From the NCBI GenBank assembly GCA_963838735.1, contig CAWISG010000012.1, positions 62,001 to 126,000 on the forward strand: 64,000 bases of DNA, given 5' to 3'. This DNA comes from Parerythrobacter_A sp963838735. Its GTDB lineage: Bacteria > Pseudomonadota > Alphaproteobacteria > Sphingomonadales > Sphingomonadaceae. The notes below the pieces were generated by a model that saw only the letters and a list, made by a program, of their open reading frames with translations, ran no database searches and was not told the origin of the DNA. The number at the start of each line of letters is the position of its first letter. Position 1 is the stretch's first letter. Both the position numbers and the translations under genes were made by a program. Below are positions 33,924 through 42,826 of the stretch, piece after piece.

Positions 33924-34887
33924 AAGCGCGCGTCCGAAGACTAAAGTCGCGGTGTTCATTTCCGGACGCGGCAGCAATATGGCCGCACTCCTTTACGCCA
34001 GCCGCCTACCTGGCAGCTGCTATGAAATCGTGCTGGTCGCGGCGAACGATCCTGATGCGCCCGGGTTGGTACTGGCGAAGACGGAAGGCGTGTCGACTTT
34101 CGCACTGTCACATCGCGGCATGACGCGCGCAGACCATGATGCCGTTATGGAAGCCGCAGCGAAAGATGCCGACGCGGACCTGATCGCGCTGGCAGGATAC
34201 ATGCGTATTTTGACACCCGGCTTCGTGCGCCGGTGGGAGGGGCGGATGCTGAATATCCATCCCTCGCTGCTGCCGCTTTATCCCGGCCTCGACACCCACG
34301 CCCGCGCCATCGCGGCGGGCGATGCGCAAGCCGGTGCGACAGTGCATTTGGTCACCGAAGAGCTGGATGCGGGCGAAATTCTGGGGCAGGCGACGGTCGC
34401 GATAACCGCCGATGACACGCCAGAGACGCTGGCCGCACGGGTGCAATATGCCGAGCACCAGCTCTATCCCGATACGCTGGCACGCTACGTCTCGCGCACC
34501 GACGATGCGGCACACCTCCTCGAACGGGTCCGCGCGACGGCGCTCGCCCTGCCGTCAACGCACGAGCGGGAAAGTCATGGCTCGGTAGGCTGGCGCGTCG
34601 GGTCGGAGAAGAGCGGCAAGTATTTCGCCTATTTCCTCGACCGCCATCACGGCAGCCCGCATGTCGCCCTGCTAGTGAAGACCAGCGGGCAGGATGAACT
34701 ATCGGACCTCATCGAGATGCAGCCGGAAACCTATTTCAAGCCCGCCTATTACGGCGCGAGCGGCTGGGTCGGCTTGGTCCTGAACCGGCCCGACATGGAC
34801 TGGGACCATGCAGCGGACTGGCTGGCGCGTAGCTGGCGGCACGTCGCACCCAAGCGCCTTGCCTCCCGCTACGACGCTGTAGTTTAG
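33913..34887 (+). CDS. purN: PurN (GAR transformylase) fused to an MmcQ/YjbR-like domain
   Basis: 324 residues; PurN alone is about 190-200. Residues about 10-195 are the formyl transferase: SGRGSNMAALLYAS, then NIHPSLLPLYPGLDTHARAI carrying the catalytic Asn and His, and VTEELDAGEILGQA with the catalytic Asp. Residues about 205-324 form a second domain: GWRVGSEKSGKYFAYFLDRH, HVALLVKTSGQDELSDLIEM, FKPAYYGASGWVGLVLNRPD and a C-terminal helix, matching the MmcQ/YjbR (DUF419) double-wing fold. The junction is in frame and no stop or start suggests a sequencing artefact. Why a GAR transformylase carries this domain is unknown. Confidence 0.92.
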   Translation: MMAKSARPKTKVAVFISGRGSNMAALLYASRLPGSCYEIVLVAANDPDAPGLVLAKTEGVSTFALSHRGMTRADHDAVMEAAAKDADADLIALAGYMRILTPGFVRRWEGRMLNIHPSLLPLYPGLDTHARAIAAGDAQAGATVHLVTEELDAGEILGQATVAITADDTPETLAARVQYAEHQLYPDTLARYVSRTDDAAHLLERVRATALALPSTHERESHGSVGWRVGSEKSGKYFAYFLDRHHGSPHVALLVKTSGQDELSDLIEMQPETYFKPAYYGASGWVGLVLNRPDMDWDHAADWLARSWRHVAPKRLASRYDAVV

Positions 34888-35306
34888 CCGACCAGTTCGT
34901 CCTCGTCGAAGAAGTAGTCGATCTCGATCTTCGCGTTCTCGTCGCTGTCCGAACCGTGGACGCTATTGGCTTCAATCAATTCCGCGAATGCCTTGCGGAT
35001 AGTGCCCTCGTCCGCGTCGGCAGGATTGGTCGCGCCCATTACGTCGCGGTTGCGCTTGACGGCGTCTTCGCCTTCCAGCGCCTGCACCACCACGGGGCCG
35101 CTGACCATGAAGTTCACCAGATCGTTGAAAAAGGGACGTTCCTTGTGGACGGCGTAGAAGCCTTCGGCCTGTTCGCGCGTCATCCGGATGCGCTTGGAGG
35201 CGACGACGCGCAGTCCGGCGTCTTCGAGCATCTTGGTGACGGCACCGGTCAGGTTGCGGCGGGTGGCGTCAGGCTTGATGATGGAAAAGGTGCGGGTGAC
35301 GGTCAT
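34884..35306 (-). CDS. ndk: Nucleoside diphosphate kinase
   Basis: Transfers the gamma phosphate between nucleoside di- and triphosphates through a phosphohistidine. 140 residues from the ATG at 35306 (MTVTRTFSIIKPDATRRNLT); the in-frame upstream extension is not family-like. Conserved RPFFNDLVNFMVSGPVVV, RDVMGATNPADADEGTIR and the catalytic His in NSVHGSDS are all present. Its stop codon overlaps the purN stop from the opposite strand, so the two genes are convergent with no space for a terminator between them. Confidence 0.98.
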   Translation of the reverse strand: MTVTRTFSIIKPDATRRNLTGAVTKMLEDAGLRVVASKRIRMTREQAEGFYAVHKERPFFNDLVNFMVSGPVVVQALEGEDAVKRNRDVMGATNPADADEGTIRKAFAELIEANSVHGSDSDENAKIEIDYFFDEDELVG

Positions 35307-35385
35307 GGAGTCGTTCCTTGGAAAAAGCGGTATGCTTCCTCTATGCGGCGCGCCCCTAACGCCGCAATGCAGCATTCGCAAGTGT

Positions 35386-35877
35386 TCAACGCGGTTCGGC
35401 AATGGTGAGTTGCGCGACGACGGAGCCTTCCGCCTGGCGCCGGGTGGTCAGGGTAAGATGCGCGCTGCCGGTGCCAGTGGCGTGGACCATCGGCGCTTCG
35501 CCGGTCGGCAGATCGGGTTCCATGACCATGCCGGCCCTGCCCGCCGCCGCTTCGTAGAATGCCGTGATCTGCGCAGGTTGGGCGTCACTGCTCAGCTGCA
35601 CGAAATGGCTGCGGGTTTCGCCTTTTACGAAGGTCGCGCTCCTGACGACTTTGGCATCGGGGAAGAGCGGCAAGCCCAGCGGCAGGCCGCCAACATCGCC
35701 GTCGCGGGATTGCAAGGTGACCGTGCCGGTTTCGGTGGCGAACGTCGTGGTCGTCACCTCCACGCCATTGTCGCGCGTCTCTGTTGCCACGGTGTGTGCA
35801 AGCGGCGCGGGTTCGCTGTCGCATCCGGCCATCGGCAGACATAGAACAGCCAGAAACGGCACGCGAAGACGAATCAC
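35386..35877 (-). CDS. Predicted lipoprotein coupled to holC, function unknown
   Basis: 163 residues from a GTG at 35877 that shares GTGA with the holC stop, a translational-coupling overlap. VIRLRVPFLAVLCLPMAGC is a lipoprotein signal peptide with lipobox Cys19. The mature part has an alternating beta-strand-rich N-terminal half (GVEVTTTTFATETGTVTLQS) and a C-terminal half containing FYEAAAGRAGMVMEPD and HLTLTTRRQAEGSVVAQLTI, reminiscent of small periplasmic proteins with a steroidogenic-type or YfgJ-like sandwich, but I cannot name a family. Third gene of the run DUF2256-holC-lipoprotein. Confidence 0.7.
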   Translation of the reverse strand: MIRLRVPFLAVLCLPMAGCDSEPAPLAHTVATETRDNGVEVTTTTFATETGTVTLQSRDGDVGGLPLGLPLFPDAKVVRSATFVKGETRSHFVQLSSDAQPAQITAFYEAAAGRAGMVMEPDLPTGEAPMVHATGTGSAHLTLTTRRQAEGSVVAQLTIAEPR

Positions 35878-36308
35878 GCCGCCTTCGTCCAGCGCCCGCC
35901 ATCCTGTTTCCAGAAATTGCGCTCCAAGCCTTCGCGCCCGTCCAGCTTGCGCCACAATTCGCGCGCCGCATCCACCGTTGCATCGTCGAACAACAGGAAC
36001 GTGCGCGCAAAGGCCTCGGACTCTTCCCGCCATATACCGTCGGCCAGGAGCACGTTGGTCGCGCCGTTCGCGGCTTCGCAATTGGCGGAGAGTAGAAGTG
36101 GTTGGCGCGCCGCATGTTCATCGCCTGCTTCACCATTGGCCAGGAAACATTCGGGTTGCGCCCACAACGCCGTACCTATGGCGGCGCGCTGGTCCGCGTC
36201 ACCGCTGACCACAAGGCCGCGCTTGCCCGCCGCCAGCACCTTTTGCGCCAGCAGCGTGACCACCGCTTCCACCGGATCGCGCGACAGCTGGTAGAAGTCC
36301 ATCCGCAT
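35874..36308 (-). CDS. holC: DNA polymerase III subunit chi
   Basis: Clamp-loader accessory subunit that contacts SSB. 144 residues from the ATG at 36308 (MRMDFYQLSRDPVEAVVTLL), typical length. VLAAGKRGLVVSGDADQRAA, LLLSANCEAANGATNVLLAD and the FLLFDDATVDAARELWRKL block are the alphaproteobacterial HolC pattern, and the ending NFWKQDGGRWTKA matches too. Its start codon overlaps the stop of the DUF2256 gene (TGATG) and its stop overlaps the lipoprotein start, so the three are translationally coupled. The long in-frame extension upstream lies over DUF2256 and pepA and is not coding in this frame. Confidence 0.9.
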   Translation of the reverse strand: MRMDFYQLSRDPVEAVVTLLAQKVLAAGKRGLVVSGDADQRAAIGTALWAQPECFLANGEAGDEHAARQPLLLSANCEAANGATNVLLADGIWREESEAFARTFLLFDDATVDAARELWRKLDGREGLERNFWKQDGGRWTKAA

Positions 36309-36469
36309 CAGAGTGCGTCCTCTGCGCCTGCTATCGTGCCCTTCTCGCGCCGGCAGCGGTCCGAGCAATAGCGCACCTGATCCCAGTCCCGCTCCCACTT
36401 CTTGCGCCATGCAAAAGGCAGTCCGCAGGTCGCGCAGATCTTGGTTGGCAAATCGCCCTTTTTGCGCAT
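36308..36469 (-). CDS. DUF2256 small zinc-finger-like protein
   Basis: 53 residues, below the size at which automatic callers are reliable. MRKKGDLPTKICATCGLPFA, WRKKWERDWDQVRYCSDRCR: the CxxC...CxxxC arrangement with WRKKWER-W and VRYCSDRCRR is the DUF2256 signature, so four cysteines probably bind one zinc. Function unknown; in many genomes such proteins accompany photolyase-like or DNA-processing genes. Its stop overlaps the holC start (TGATG), implying co-translation with holC. It begins 22 bases after the pepA stop on the same strand. Confidence 0.88.
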   Translation of the reverse strand: MRKKGDLPTKICATCGLPFAWRKKWERDWDQVRYCSDRCRREKGTIAGAEDAL

Positions 36470-36490
36470 TTTGGCGATTGGGCGGTCCTT

Positions 36491-37960
36491 TTAGGTTTCC
36501 AATGTGTTGCGGACCAGCCGGTCGATCAGCCGCACGCCATAGCCGGTCGCGCCCTTGCCCCATGTCGCGCCCGGCTTTTCGGCCCAGACCATACCCGCAA
36601 TATCGCAATGCGCCCACGGCGTGCCGTCCTTGACGAATCGCTTCAGGAACTGCGCGGCAGTGATCGAACCGGCTTCGCGCGGACCGATATTCTTCATGTC
36701 GGAAATGGGCGAATTGATCAGCTTGTCGTATTCGGGCGCCAGCGGGAAACGCCACAGCTTGTCGCCCGTTTCAAGTCCGGCATCCAGCAAATCCTCGGCC
36801 AGCGTATCGTCGTTTGCGAACACGCCGCCATGCTCGTGGCCCAGCGCAATAATCATCGCGCCGGTCAGCGTGGCGAAATCGACGATGCGCGCAGGCGCAT
36901 ATTCTTCCTGCGTCCAGTGCAGCGCATCGCACAGCACCAGCCGCCCTTCGGCATCGGTGTTCAGCACCTCGATCGTCTGGCCGGACATGCTGGTCAGCAC
37001 GTCGCCGGGGCGGATCGCATTCCCGTCGGGCATGTTTTCGACGAGGCCCATTACCGCAACGATATTCGCCTTCGCCTTTCGCTTCACCAGCGCCAGCATG
37101 GCACCCGCGACAGCGCCCGCGCCGCCCATGTCGAACTTCATGTCGCCCATGCCCGGACCGGGTTTCAGCGAGATCCCGCCGGTGTCGAAGGTGACGCCCT
37201 TGCCGACAAAAGCGGTCGGAGCCTCTTCGCTCCGGTCTCCCTCGGCGCCATTCCAGCGGATCGCCAAAAGCTGGCTCGGCTGGACAGAGCCTTGCCCCAC
37301 GCCAAGCAGCGCGCCCATGCCCAGCTTCTCCATCGCCGGTTCGTCTAGAACGGTGATTTCGGCACCGGTATCGGCAAAGCGTTCGCGGCAGCGTTCGACG
37401 AAGCTGACGGGGTATATGACGTTGGCGGGTTCGGTGACCAGCTCGCGCGTAAATTCGATACCGTCCGCAACGCAGGCAAGGTCGGCCCACGCTTCGGCGG
37501 TGCCTTCCGGCGCACCCAGCACGGTTGCCGTCGTCAGTGTAATCTTGTCTTCCGCCTTCATCTTGGTGCGATGCACATCGTAACGCCACGAGCGCAGGCG
37601 CAGGCCGAGCAGGACGGCAGCAGCTTGGCTGGCGGACAGGCCGCTACCGGCAAAATCCACCGCGATATCGGTCTCGCCCGAGGTCATGTATTTCGCCGCC
37701 AGCGCCGCGCCTGCTTTCTCTAGGTTGGCAGCCCGCGCCTTCACGCTTGCATCGCCTGCGCCTGCCAGCGCCACACGGACAACCTTGCCGTCGCGTTCGG
37801 CGAAACTTTCGAAGACCTGTCCCGCCGTTCCCTTGAACCGGGCGGCTTCGGCACCCTTCGCCAGCGTCGGTTCCAGCCCGTCGGGCAGCTTGCCCTTGTT
37901 GACGATTTGCGCCACGAGCGCCGCGTCCGAAGGCCGAATATCGCTGAACTTGATTTGCAT
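36491..37960 (-). CDS. pepA: Leucyl aminopeptidase (M17)
   Basis: Dinuclear metal cytosolic aminopeptidase, 489 residues from the ATG at 37960 (MQIKFSDIRPSDAALVAQIV). The N-terminal macro-like domain (about 1-165) is followed by the catalytic domain with GKGVTFDTGGISLKPGPGM (metal-binding Asp and catalytic Lys), MGGAGAVAGAM, and the M17 signature NTDAEGRLVLCD. PepA also binds DNA in some bacteria; nothing here bears on that. Divergent from lptD with 100 bases between starts. The in-frame upstream extension overlaps the lptD gene and is rejected. Confidence 0.96.
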   Translation of the reverse strand: MQIKFSDIRPSDAALVAQIVNKGKLPDGLEPTLAKGAEAARFKGTAGQVFESFAERDGKVVRVALAGAGDASVKARAANLEKAGAALAAKYMTSGETDIAVDFAGSGLSASQAAAVLLGLRLRSWRYDVHRTKMKAEDKITLTTATVLGAPEGTAEAWADLACVADGIEFTRELVTEPANVIYPVSFVERCRERFADTGAEITVLDEPAMEKLGMGALLGVGQGSVQPSQLLAIRWNGAEGDRSEEAPTAFVGKGVTFDTGGISLKPGPGMGDMKFDMGGAGAVAGAMLALVKRKAKANIVAVMGLVENMPDGNAIRPGDVLTSMSGQTIEVLNTDAEGRLVLCDALHWTQEEYAPARIVDFATLTGAMIIALGHEHGGVFANDDTLAEDLLDAGLETGDKLWRFPLAPEYDKLINSPISDMKNIGPREAGSITAAQFLKRFVKDGTPWAHCDIAGMVWAEKPGATWGKGATGYGVRLIDRLVRNTLET

Positions 37961-38060
37961 GCCTGCTCCAGAATTCTTTGAGAAATGGCCGCGCGTCCGT
38001 CGTGGCGCGCCGCCTAATGCTGCGATTGCGATTACGCGCGCGCAATGCGATAGGCAAGCC

Positions 38061-40302
38061 ATGCGCCGCCCCTTCCCTGTTCTCGCCGGACCGGTCGCGG
38101 CGGCTGTCCTCGCGCTGACCGCGCCGTCGCTCGCCATCGCTCGGGAAAAGGGCGTGCAGGAGGACGACACGCCGTCGATACAGGCTGCGGACGATCGCCA
38201 GATCGAATTCGAAGCGAACGCGATCGCTTACGACAACGATACCGACATCGTCACCGCCAGCGGCCTTGTCATCCTGCGCAGCGAGGACCGCTCGGTGCGC
38301 GCCGACCGCATCGTGTGGGACCGGCGCGCAGGCACCATCGAAGCGCAAGGGTCGGTGCGGTTCGTGGACGAGGCGGGCAACCAGATCTTCACCGAGCGGG
38401 TCGAACTGACCGACGCGTTCGAGACGGGAGAGATCGACGATCTTGTTGCTGGCCCTGCGCGAAGGCGGTCGGCTGGCAGCGCGCGGCGGGGCGCGGCAGG
38501 AAGACGGCAGCATCGTGCTGACCGACGCCGCCTACAGCGCCTGCGCGGTGGTGGAGGCCGAAGGATGCGACAAGGATCCGAGCTGGCGCATCACCGCCGA
38601 CCGCGTGGTGTACGACCCGGCGGACAAACGCGTGCGGTTTCGCGGAGCCTATCTGGAGCTGTTCGGCCAGCGCCTGCTGCCGCTGCCCGGCCTCGCCGTG
38701 CGCACCGATGGAAGCGCGGTGTCGGGTGTGCTGGTTCCGGACCTGCGCATTTCCCAATCCAACGGCGTCGAGGTTTCGGGCAGCTATTACTGGCGGCTGG
38801 CGGAAAACCGGGATATCGAAGTCACCGGCTACGCCTTCACCGAAGCGCCGCCGATGGTAAGCGCGAAGTATCGCCATCTGGCTGCAGAGGGTGCGTACCA
38901 GATCACCGGCTACGCCACGCACAGCCGCCGCATCTCCGATTTCACTGGCGTTCCCACCAGCGAAAGCGACGTGCGCGGATATATCATCGCCAATGGCAAG
39001 TTCCAGTTCACACCGGAATGGAGCATTACCGGCTCCGTCCGCGCAGCCAGCGACCGGACTTTCCTGCGCCGCTATGACATCAGCCGCGACGACCGCCTGC
39101 GCTCCACCATCAACGCCGAGCGGATCGGCGAGACGTCCTACCTCTCCATTGCCGGCTGGGCGACGCAGACATTGCGGCTGAACCAGGCGCAGAACCAGGT
39201 GCCGCTGGTATTGCCGACCATCGATTATCGCAAGCGGCTGGCCGATCCGACCGGGCTTGGCGGCATTGTAGAAGTGCAGGGCAACAGCCTCGCCATCTTT
39301 CGCGATACCGGGCAGGATACGCAACGTGCCTTCGCCAGCGCGCGCTACGACTTGAAGCGCGTGACCGGGCTGGGCCAGGTGGTGACCTTCACCGGGCTGG
39401 CACGCGGCGACGTCTACCACAGCGACGAGAACGCGCTGACCCTGACCCCGACCTATCGCGGCAATCCGGGTTTCGAAACGCGCGCCATCTCGCTGGCGGC
39501 GGTGGATATGCAATGGCCGTTCGTGGGCGAGGCGTTCGGCGGAACGCAGATTTTTACACCGCGTTTTCAGATCGTGGCCACGCCGCCCGTCCGCAACCTC
39601 GCCGTACCGAACGAGGATTCGCGCGCCATCGATCTGGAAGACAGCAACCTGTTCGCGCTGAACCGCTTCCCCGGATATGACCGGTTCGAGGACGGTGTCC
39701 GCGCGACGTATGGGTTCGACTGGGAAGTCCAGCGTCCCGGCTGGCGCGTCCGCACGACGCTGGGCCAGTCCTACCTGCTGGACAAGGATCGCAATATTCT
39801 GGTCGATGGCACCGGCCTGAGCGAGCGGGTATCGGATTTCGTGGGCCGGACCGAGGTGCGCTATCGCGATTTCGCGAAAATCACGCACCGCTACCGGCTG
39901 GACAAGGACAACCTTGCCATCCGCCGCAACGAATTCGACGCCACGATCGGGAACGAACGCACCTACGCGGAAATCGGCTATTTGCGCCTCAATCGCGATA
40001 TCGACCGCGGGTTCGAGGATTTACAGGATCGCGAGGAATTGCGCATTGCCACGCGCATTGCCTTTGCCAAATACTGGTCCGTTTTCGGCTCCGGCGTGGT
40101 CAACCTGACCGATGCGGAAGAAGACCCGCTGCAGAGTTCCGACGGATTCGAACCGATCCGCACCCGGCTCGGTGTGGCCTATGCTGACGATTGTCTGGAA
40201 ATGGGCGTGACGTGGCGGCGCGACTATGTGACGGCGGGCGATGCAGAGCGCGGCGATACTTTCCAGCTTTACTTCGCCATCCGCAATTTCGGGTTCCGGT
40301 GA
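38061..40302 (+). CDS. lptD: LPS-assembly protein LptD, reading frame broken by one extra base
   Basis: Outer-membrane barrel that inserts LPS into the outer leaflet. From the ATG at 38061: signal peptide MRRPFPVLAGPVAAAVLALT and APSLAIA, periplasmic OstA jelly-roll domain (RQIEFEANAIAYDNDTDIVT, VRADRIVWDRRAGTIEAQGS), then, in another frame, LLALREGGRLAARGGARQ and the barrel (DLRISQSNGVEVSGSYYWRL ... ending RNFGFR with terminal strand). EIDDL must run directly into LLALREGG; deleting one T from the pair at 38443-38444 joins the frames. Corrected length 746 residues. Likely a sequencing error because both parts are well conserved and the gene is essential. First gene of lptD-surA-pdxA-rsmA-terC. 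Confidence 0.93.
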
Positions 40303-40429
40303 GCATCTTGGCGGCAATCGCGCGTTTGACCCGCGCACTCAGCTTGCGTTAAGCCCTGTCGCCATAACCCGGCAGACCTGATCGACGCCCGAACGTGGTG
40401 CGCGCGCAACGACGGAACACATACTCGCT

Positions 40430-41818
40430 ATGACGCTTTTCAAGACGCTGCTCGGCGGTCTCTCGCTCCTGTCGCTAACGGTCGCGCCGCTTGCCGCCCA
40501 GGCTCCACCCGCGCCGACGGCAACGCCCGCGACCCCGATCCCGTCGGTTCCGCAGGATGCGCGCGTCGGCCCCTACGGCATTCCTGCCAACACCGTCGAT
40601 GCGCGGTTGAGCGACCCGAACAATCGCGGGCCGGTCGCCGTGGTCAACGGGGCCGTCATCACCGGCACCGATCTCGCGCACCGCGTCGCCTTGCTCGTAT
40701 CCACTTCGGAAGGCGAAATGAGCGGTCCGGAATTGCAACAGGTCCGCCTGCAGGTACTCAGCAACCTTATCGATGAAACCCTGCAAATACAGGCCGCCGC
40801 CGCGCAGGAGCTGGCCGTTGAAAGCCGAATGATCGAAGGCCGCTATGCCGAAGTGGCGGCGCGCAATTTCGACGGTGTTGCCGATGCCGCCCAACAGATG
40901 GATGCGCGACTGACCTCGTTGGGCAGCTCGCCCAACTCCTTGAAACGCCAGATCACCGGCGAGATTGCCTGGCAGCTGTTGCTGCGCCGGAACATCACGC
41001 CCTTCATCAATGTATCGGAAGAGGAAGCGCGCGAACGCCTCGCCGCATTGGAAGCGACGCGCGGATCCTCCGAATACCGCATCGGCGAGATTTACCTCAG
41101 CGCCACGCCCGAAAGCCGTGCGGCGGTGTTTCAGAACGCCAGCGCCATCGTGGACCAGCTGCGCAAGGGCGGCAATTTCGTTGCCTATGCGCGCCAGTTC
41201 TCCGAAGCGACCACCGCGACGGTGGGCGGCGATCTCGGCTTCGTGCAGCTCAATCGCCTGCCGCCCGAAATGGCGCGCGAAGTCGGCAATATGGAAGCGG
41301 GACAGCTGGTCGGCCCGGTCGAAGTGCCCGGCGGTTTCACCATTATCCTGCTGATCGACAAGAAGCAGGTGATGATGGCCGACCCGCGCGACAGCATCCT
41401 TAGCCTCAAGCAGATCGCGATGAACATTCCTGAAGGCATGACGGCTGCGCAATTCGATGCCGGACTGGCCCAGTTCAACAGCGCTATTAGCACAGCCGGC
41501 TCGTGCGAGGCAGTGGACGCCATCGCCGCCGGTATCGGTGCCGAAGTGGTGCCCAACAGCCAGGTGCGTGCCCGTTCGCTGCCCGGCCAGCTCCAGTCCG
41601 CGCTGCTTTCCATGCAGTCCGGACAGGCGACGCCCGCCTTTGGATCGCAGGAAGAGGGCGTGCGCGTCCTGATGCTGTGCGGTCGCCAGGCTCCGCCGCA
41701 GGAAACCGCACAGACCGTGGCGCAGATCCAGCGAGAGATCGAGGACGAGCGTGTCGAGAAGCGCGCGCAGGCCTTCCTGCGCGATCTGCGCAACGATGCT
41801 GATATCCAGTACAACTAG
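40430..41818 (+). CDS. surA: Periplasmic chaperone / peptidyl-prolyl isomerase SurA
   Basis: Assists folding of outer-membrane proteins, including LptD next door. 462 residues: signal peptide MTLFKTLLGGLSLLSLTVAP LAAQA, a Pro/Ala/Thr-rich stretch, an N-terminal SurA chaperone domain (VAVVNGAVITGTDLAHRVAL), and one parvulin domain at about 205-310 (YRIGEIYLSATPESRAAVFQ, GGDLGFVQLNRLPPEMAREV, GPVEVPGGFTIILL). E. coli SurA has two parvulin domains; the second is absent or degenerate here, which is common in alphaproteobacteria. 127 bases after lptD and 6 bases before pdxA. Confidence 0.92.
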   Translation: MTLFKTLLGGLSLLSLTVAPLAAQAPPAPTATPATPIPSVPQDARVGPYGIPANTVDARLSDPNNRGPVAVVNGAVITGTDLAHRVALLVSTSEGEMSGPELQQVRLQVLSNLIDETLQIQAAAAQELAVESRMIEGRYAEVAARNFDGVADAAQQMDARLTSLGSSPNSLKRQITGEIAWQLLLRRNITPFINVSEEEARERLAALEATRGSSEYRIGEIYLSATPESRAAVFQNASAIVDQLRKGGNFVAYARQFSEATTATVGGDLGFVQLNRLPPEMAREVGNMEAGQLVGPVEVPGGFTIILLIDKKQVMMADPRDSILSLKQIAMNIPEGMTAAQFDAGLAQFNSAISTAGSCEAVDAIAAGIGAEVVPNSQVRARSLPGQLQSALLSMQSGQATPAFGSQEEGVRVLMLCGRQAPPQETAQTVAQIQREIEDERVEKRAQAFLRDLRNDADIQYN

Positions 41819-41824
41819 ACCGAC

Positions 41825-42826
41825 ATGACGCGGCTGCCCCTCGCCCTGTCCATGGGCGACCCGGCGGGGGTCGGGCCGGAACTGGTCGCGGCAGCATGGG
41901 CAGCGCGCCAGGCGGAAAGCCTGCTGCCCTTCATGGTATTCGGCAATGCAGCGGTGCTGACAGCCGCAGCCCGCACACGCGGACTTGATATCTCCACACA
42001 CGCAATCCATTCGCCGGGGCAAGTCGCCGAAGTTTTCGGTGATGCGCTACCGGTGGCGGAACAGCCCTGTCCGCGCTTCGCGCCCGGTGAACCGGCTCCG
42101 GGCGGTGCGCTTGCGGCGCTTGCCTCGCTGCAGGTGGCAACGAAGCACACGATCGGCGGCTTCGCTTCGGCACTGGTGACCGCACCCGTTGGCAAGGCGG
42201 CTTTGGCGGAAGTCGGCTTTGCCTTCCCTGGACAAACCGAATTTCTTGCCGCGCGTTGCGGTCTGGCAGCAGATGACGTGGTGATGATGCTGGCGGGGCC
42301 GAACCTGCGCACGGTGCCGCTGACCATTCACTGCGCCCTATCCGAAGTCCCCCGCCGCCTAACGCAAGACCTTATCGTCGACCGCGCCACCGTGACCGCG
42401 AATGCCCTCGAACGCGATTTCGGTATCGCAACTCCGTGCCTCGCCATCACCGGGCTTAATCCGCACGCGGGCGAAGGTGGGGCGTTCGGGGACGAGGAAA
42501 CACGCATCATCGCGCCCGCCATCGCCACCCTGCGCAGACAGGGCATCGACGCGACCGGGCCGCACGCCGCCGATGCGCTGTTCACGCCGCATGCGCGCGG
42601 TGGCTACGATGTGGCGCTGTGCATGTATCACGACCAGGCGCTGATCCCGATCAAGGCGCTGGATTTTGACGCCGGTGTGAATGTCACGCTCGGCCTGCCC
42701 ATCGTGCGCACCAGCCCCGACCACGGCACCGCGCTCGACATCGCAGGCAGGAACATTGCCGATCCCGGCGCGATGATCGCGGCGATCCGCATGGCGGGCG
42801 AGATGGCCGCGAGGCGGGCGGGGTGA
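41825..42826 (+). CDS. pdxA: 4-hydroxythreonine-4-phosphate dehydrogenase
   Basis: NAD-dependent enzyme of pyridoxal phosphate synthesis, 333 residues. MTRLPLALSMGDPAGVGPEL opens the protein; metal/substrate His are in TIGGFASALVTAPVGKAAL-adjacent, GLNPHAGEGGAFGDEET and MYHDQALIPIKALDFD. These three blocks are diagnostic. The stop overlaps the GTG start of rsmA (GTGA), so the two are translationally coupled, an association (surA-pdxA-rsmA) conserved across proteobacteria. Confidence 0.97.
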   Translation: MTRLPLALSMGDPAGVGPELVAAAWAARQAESLLPFMVFGNAAVLTAAARTRGLDISTHAIHSPGQVAEVFGDALPVAEQPCPRFAPGEPAPGGALAALASLQVATKHTIGGFASALVTAPVGKAALAEVGFAFPGQTEFLAARCGLAADDVVMMLAGPNLRTVPLTIHCALSEVPRRLTQDLIVDRATVTANALERDFGIATPCLAITGLNPHAGEGGAFGDEETRIIAPAIATLRRQGIDATGPHAADALFTPHARGGYDVALCMYHDQALIPIKALDFDAGVNVTLGLPIVRTSPDHGTALDIAGRNIADPGAMIAAIRMAGEMAARRAG

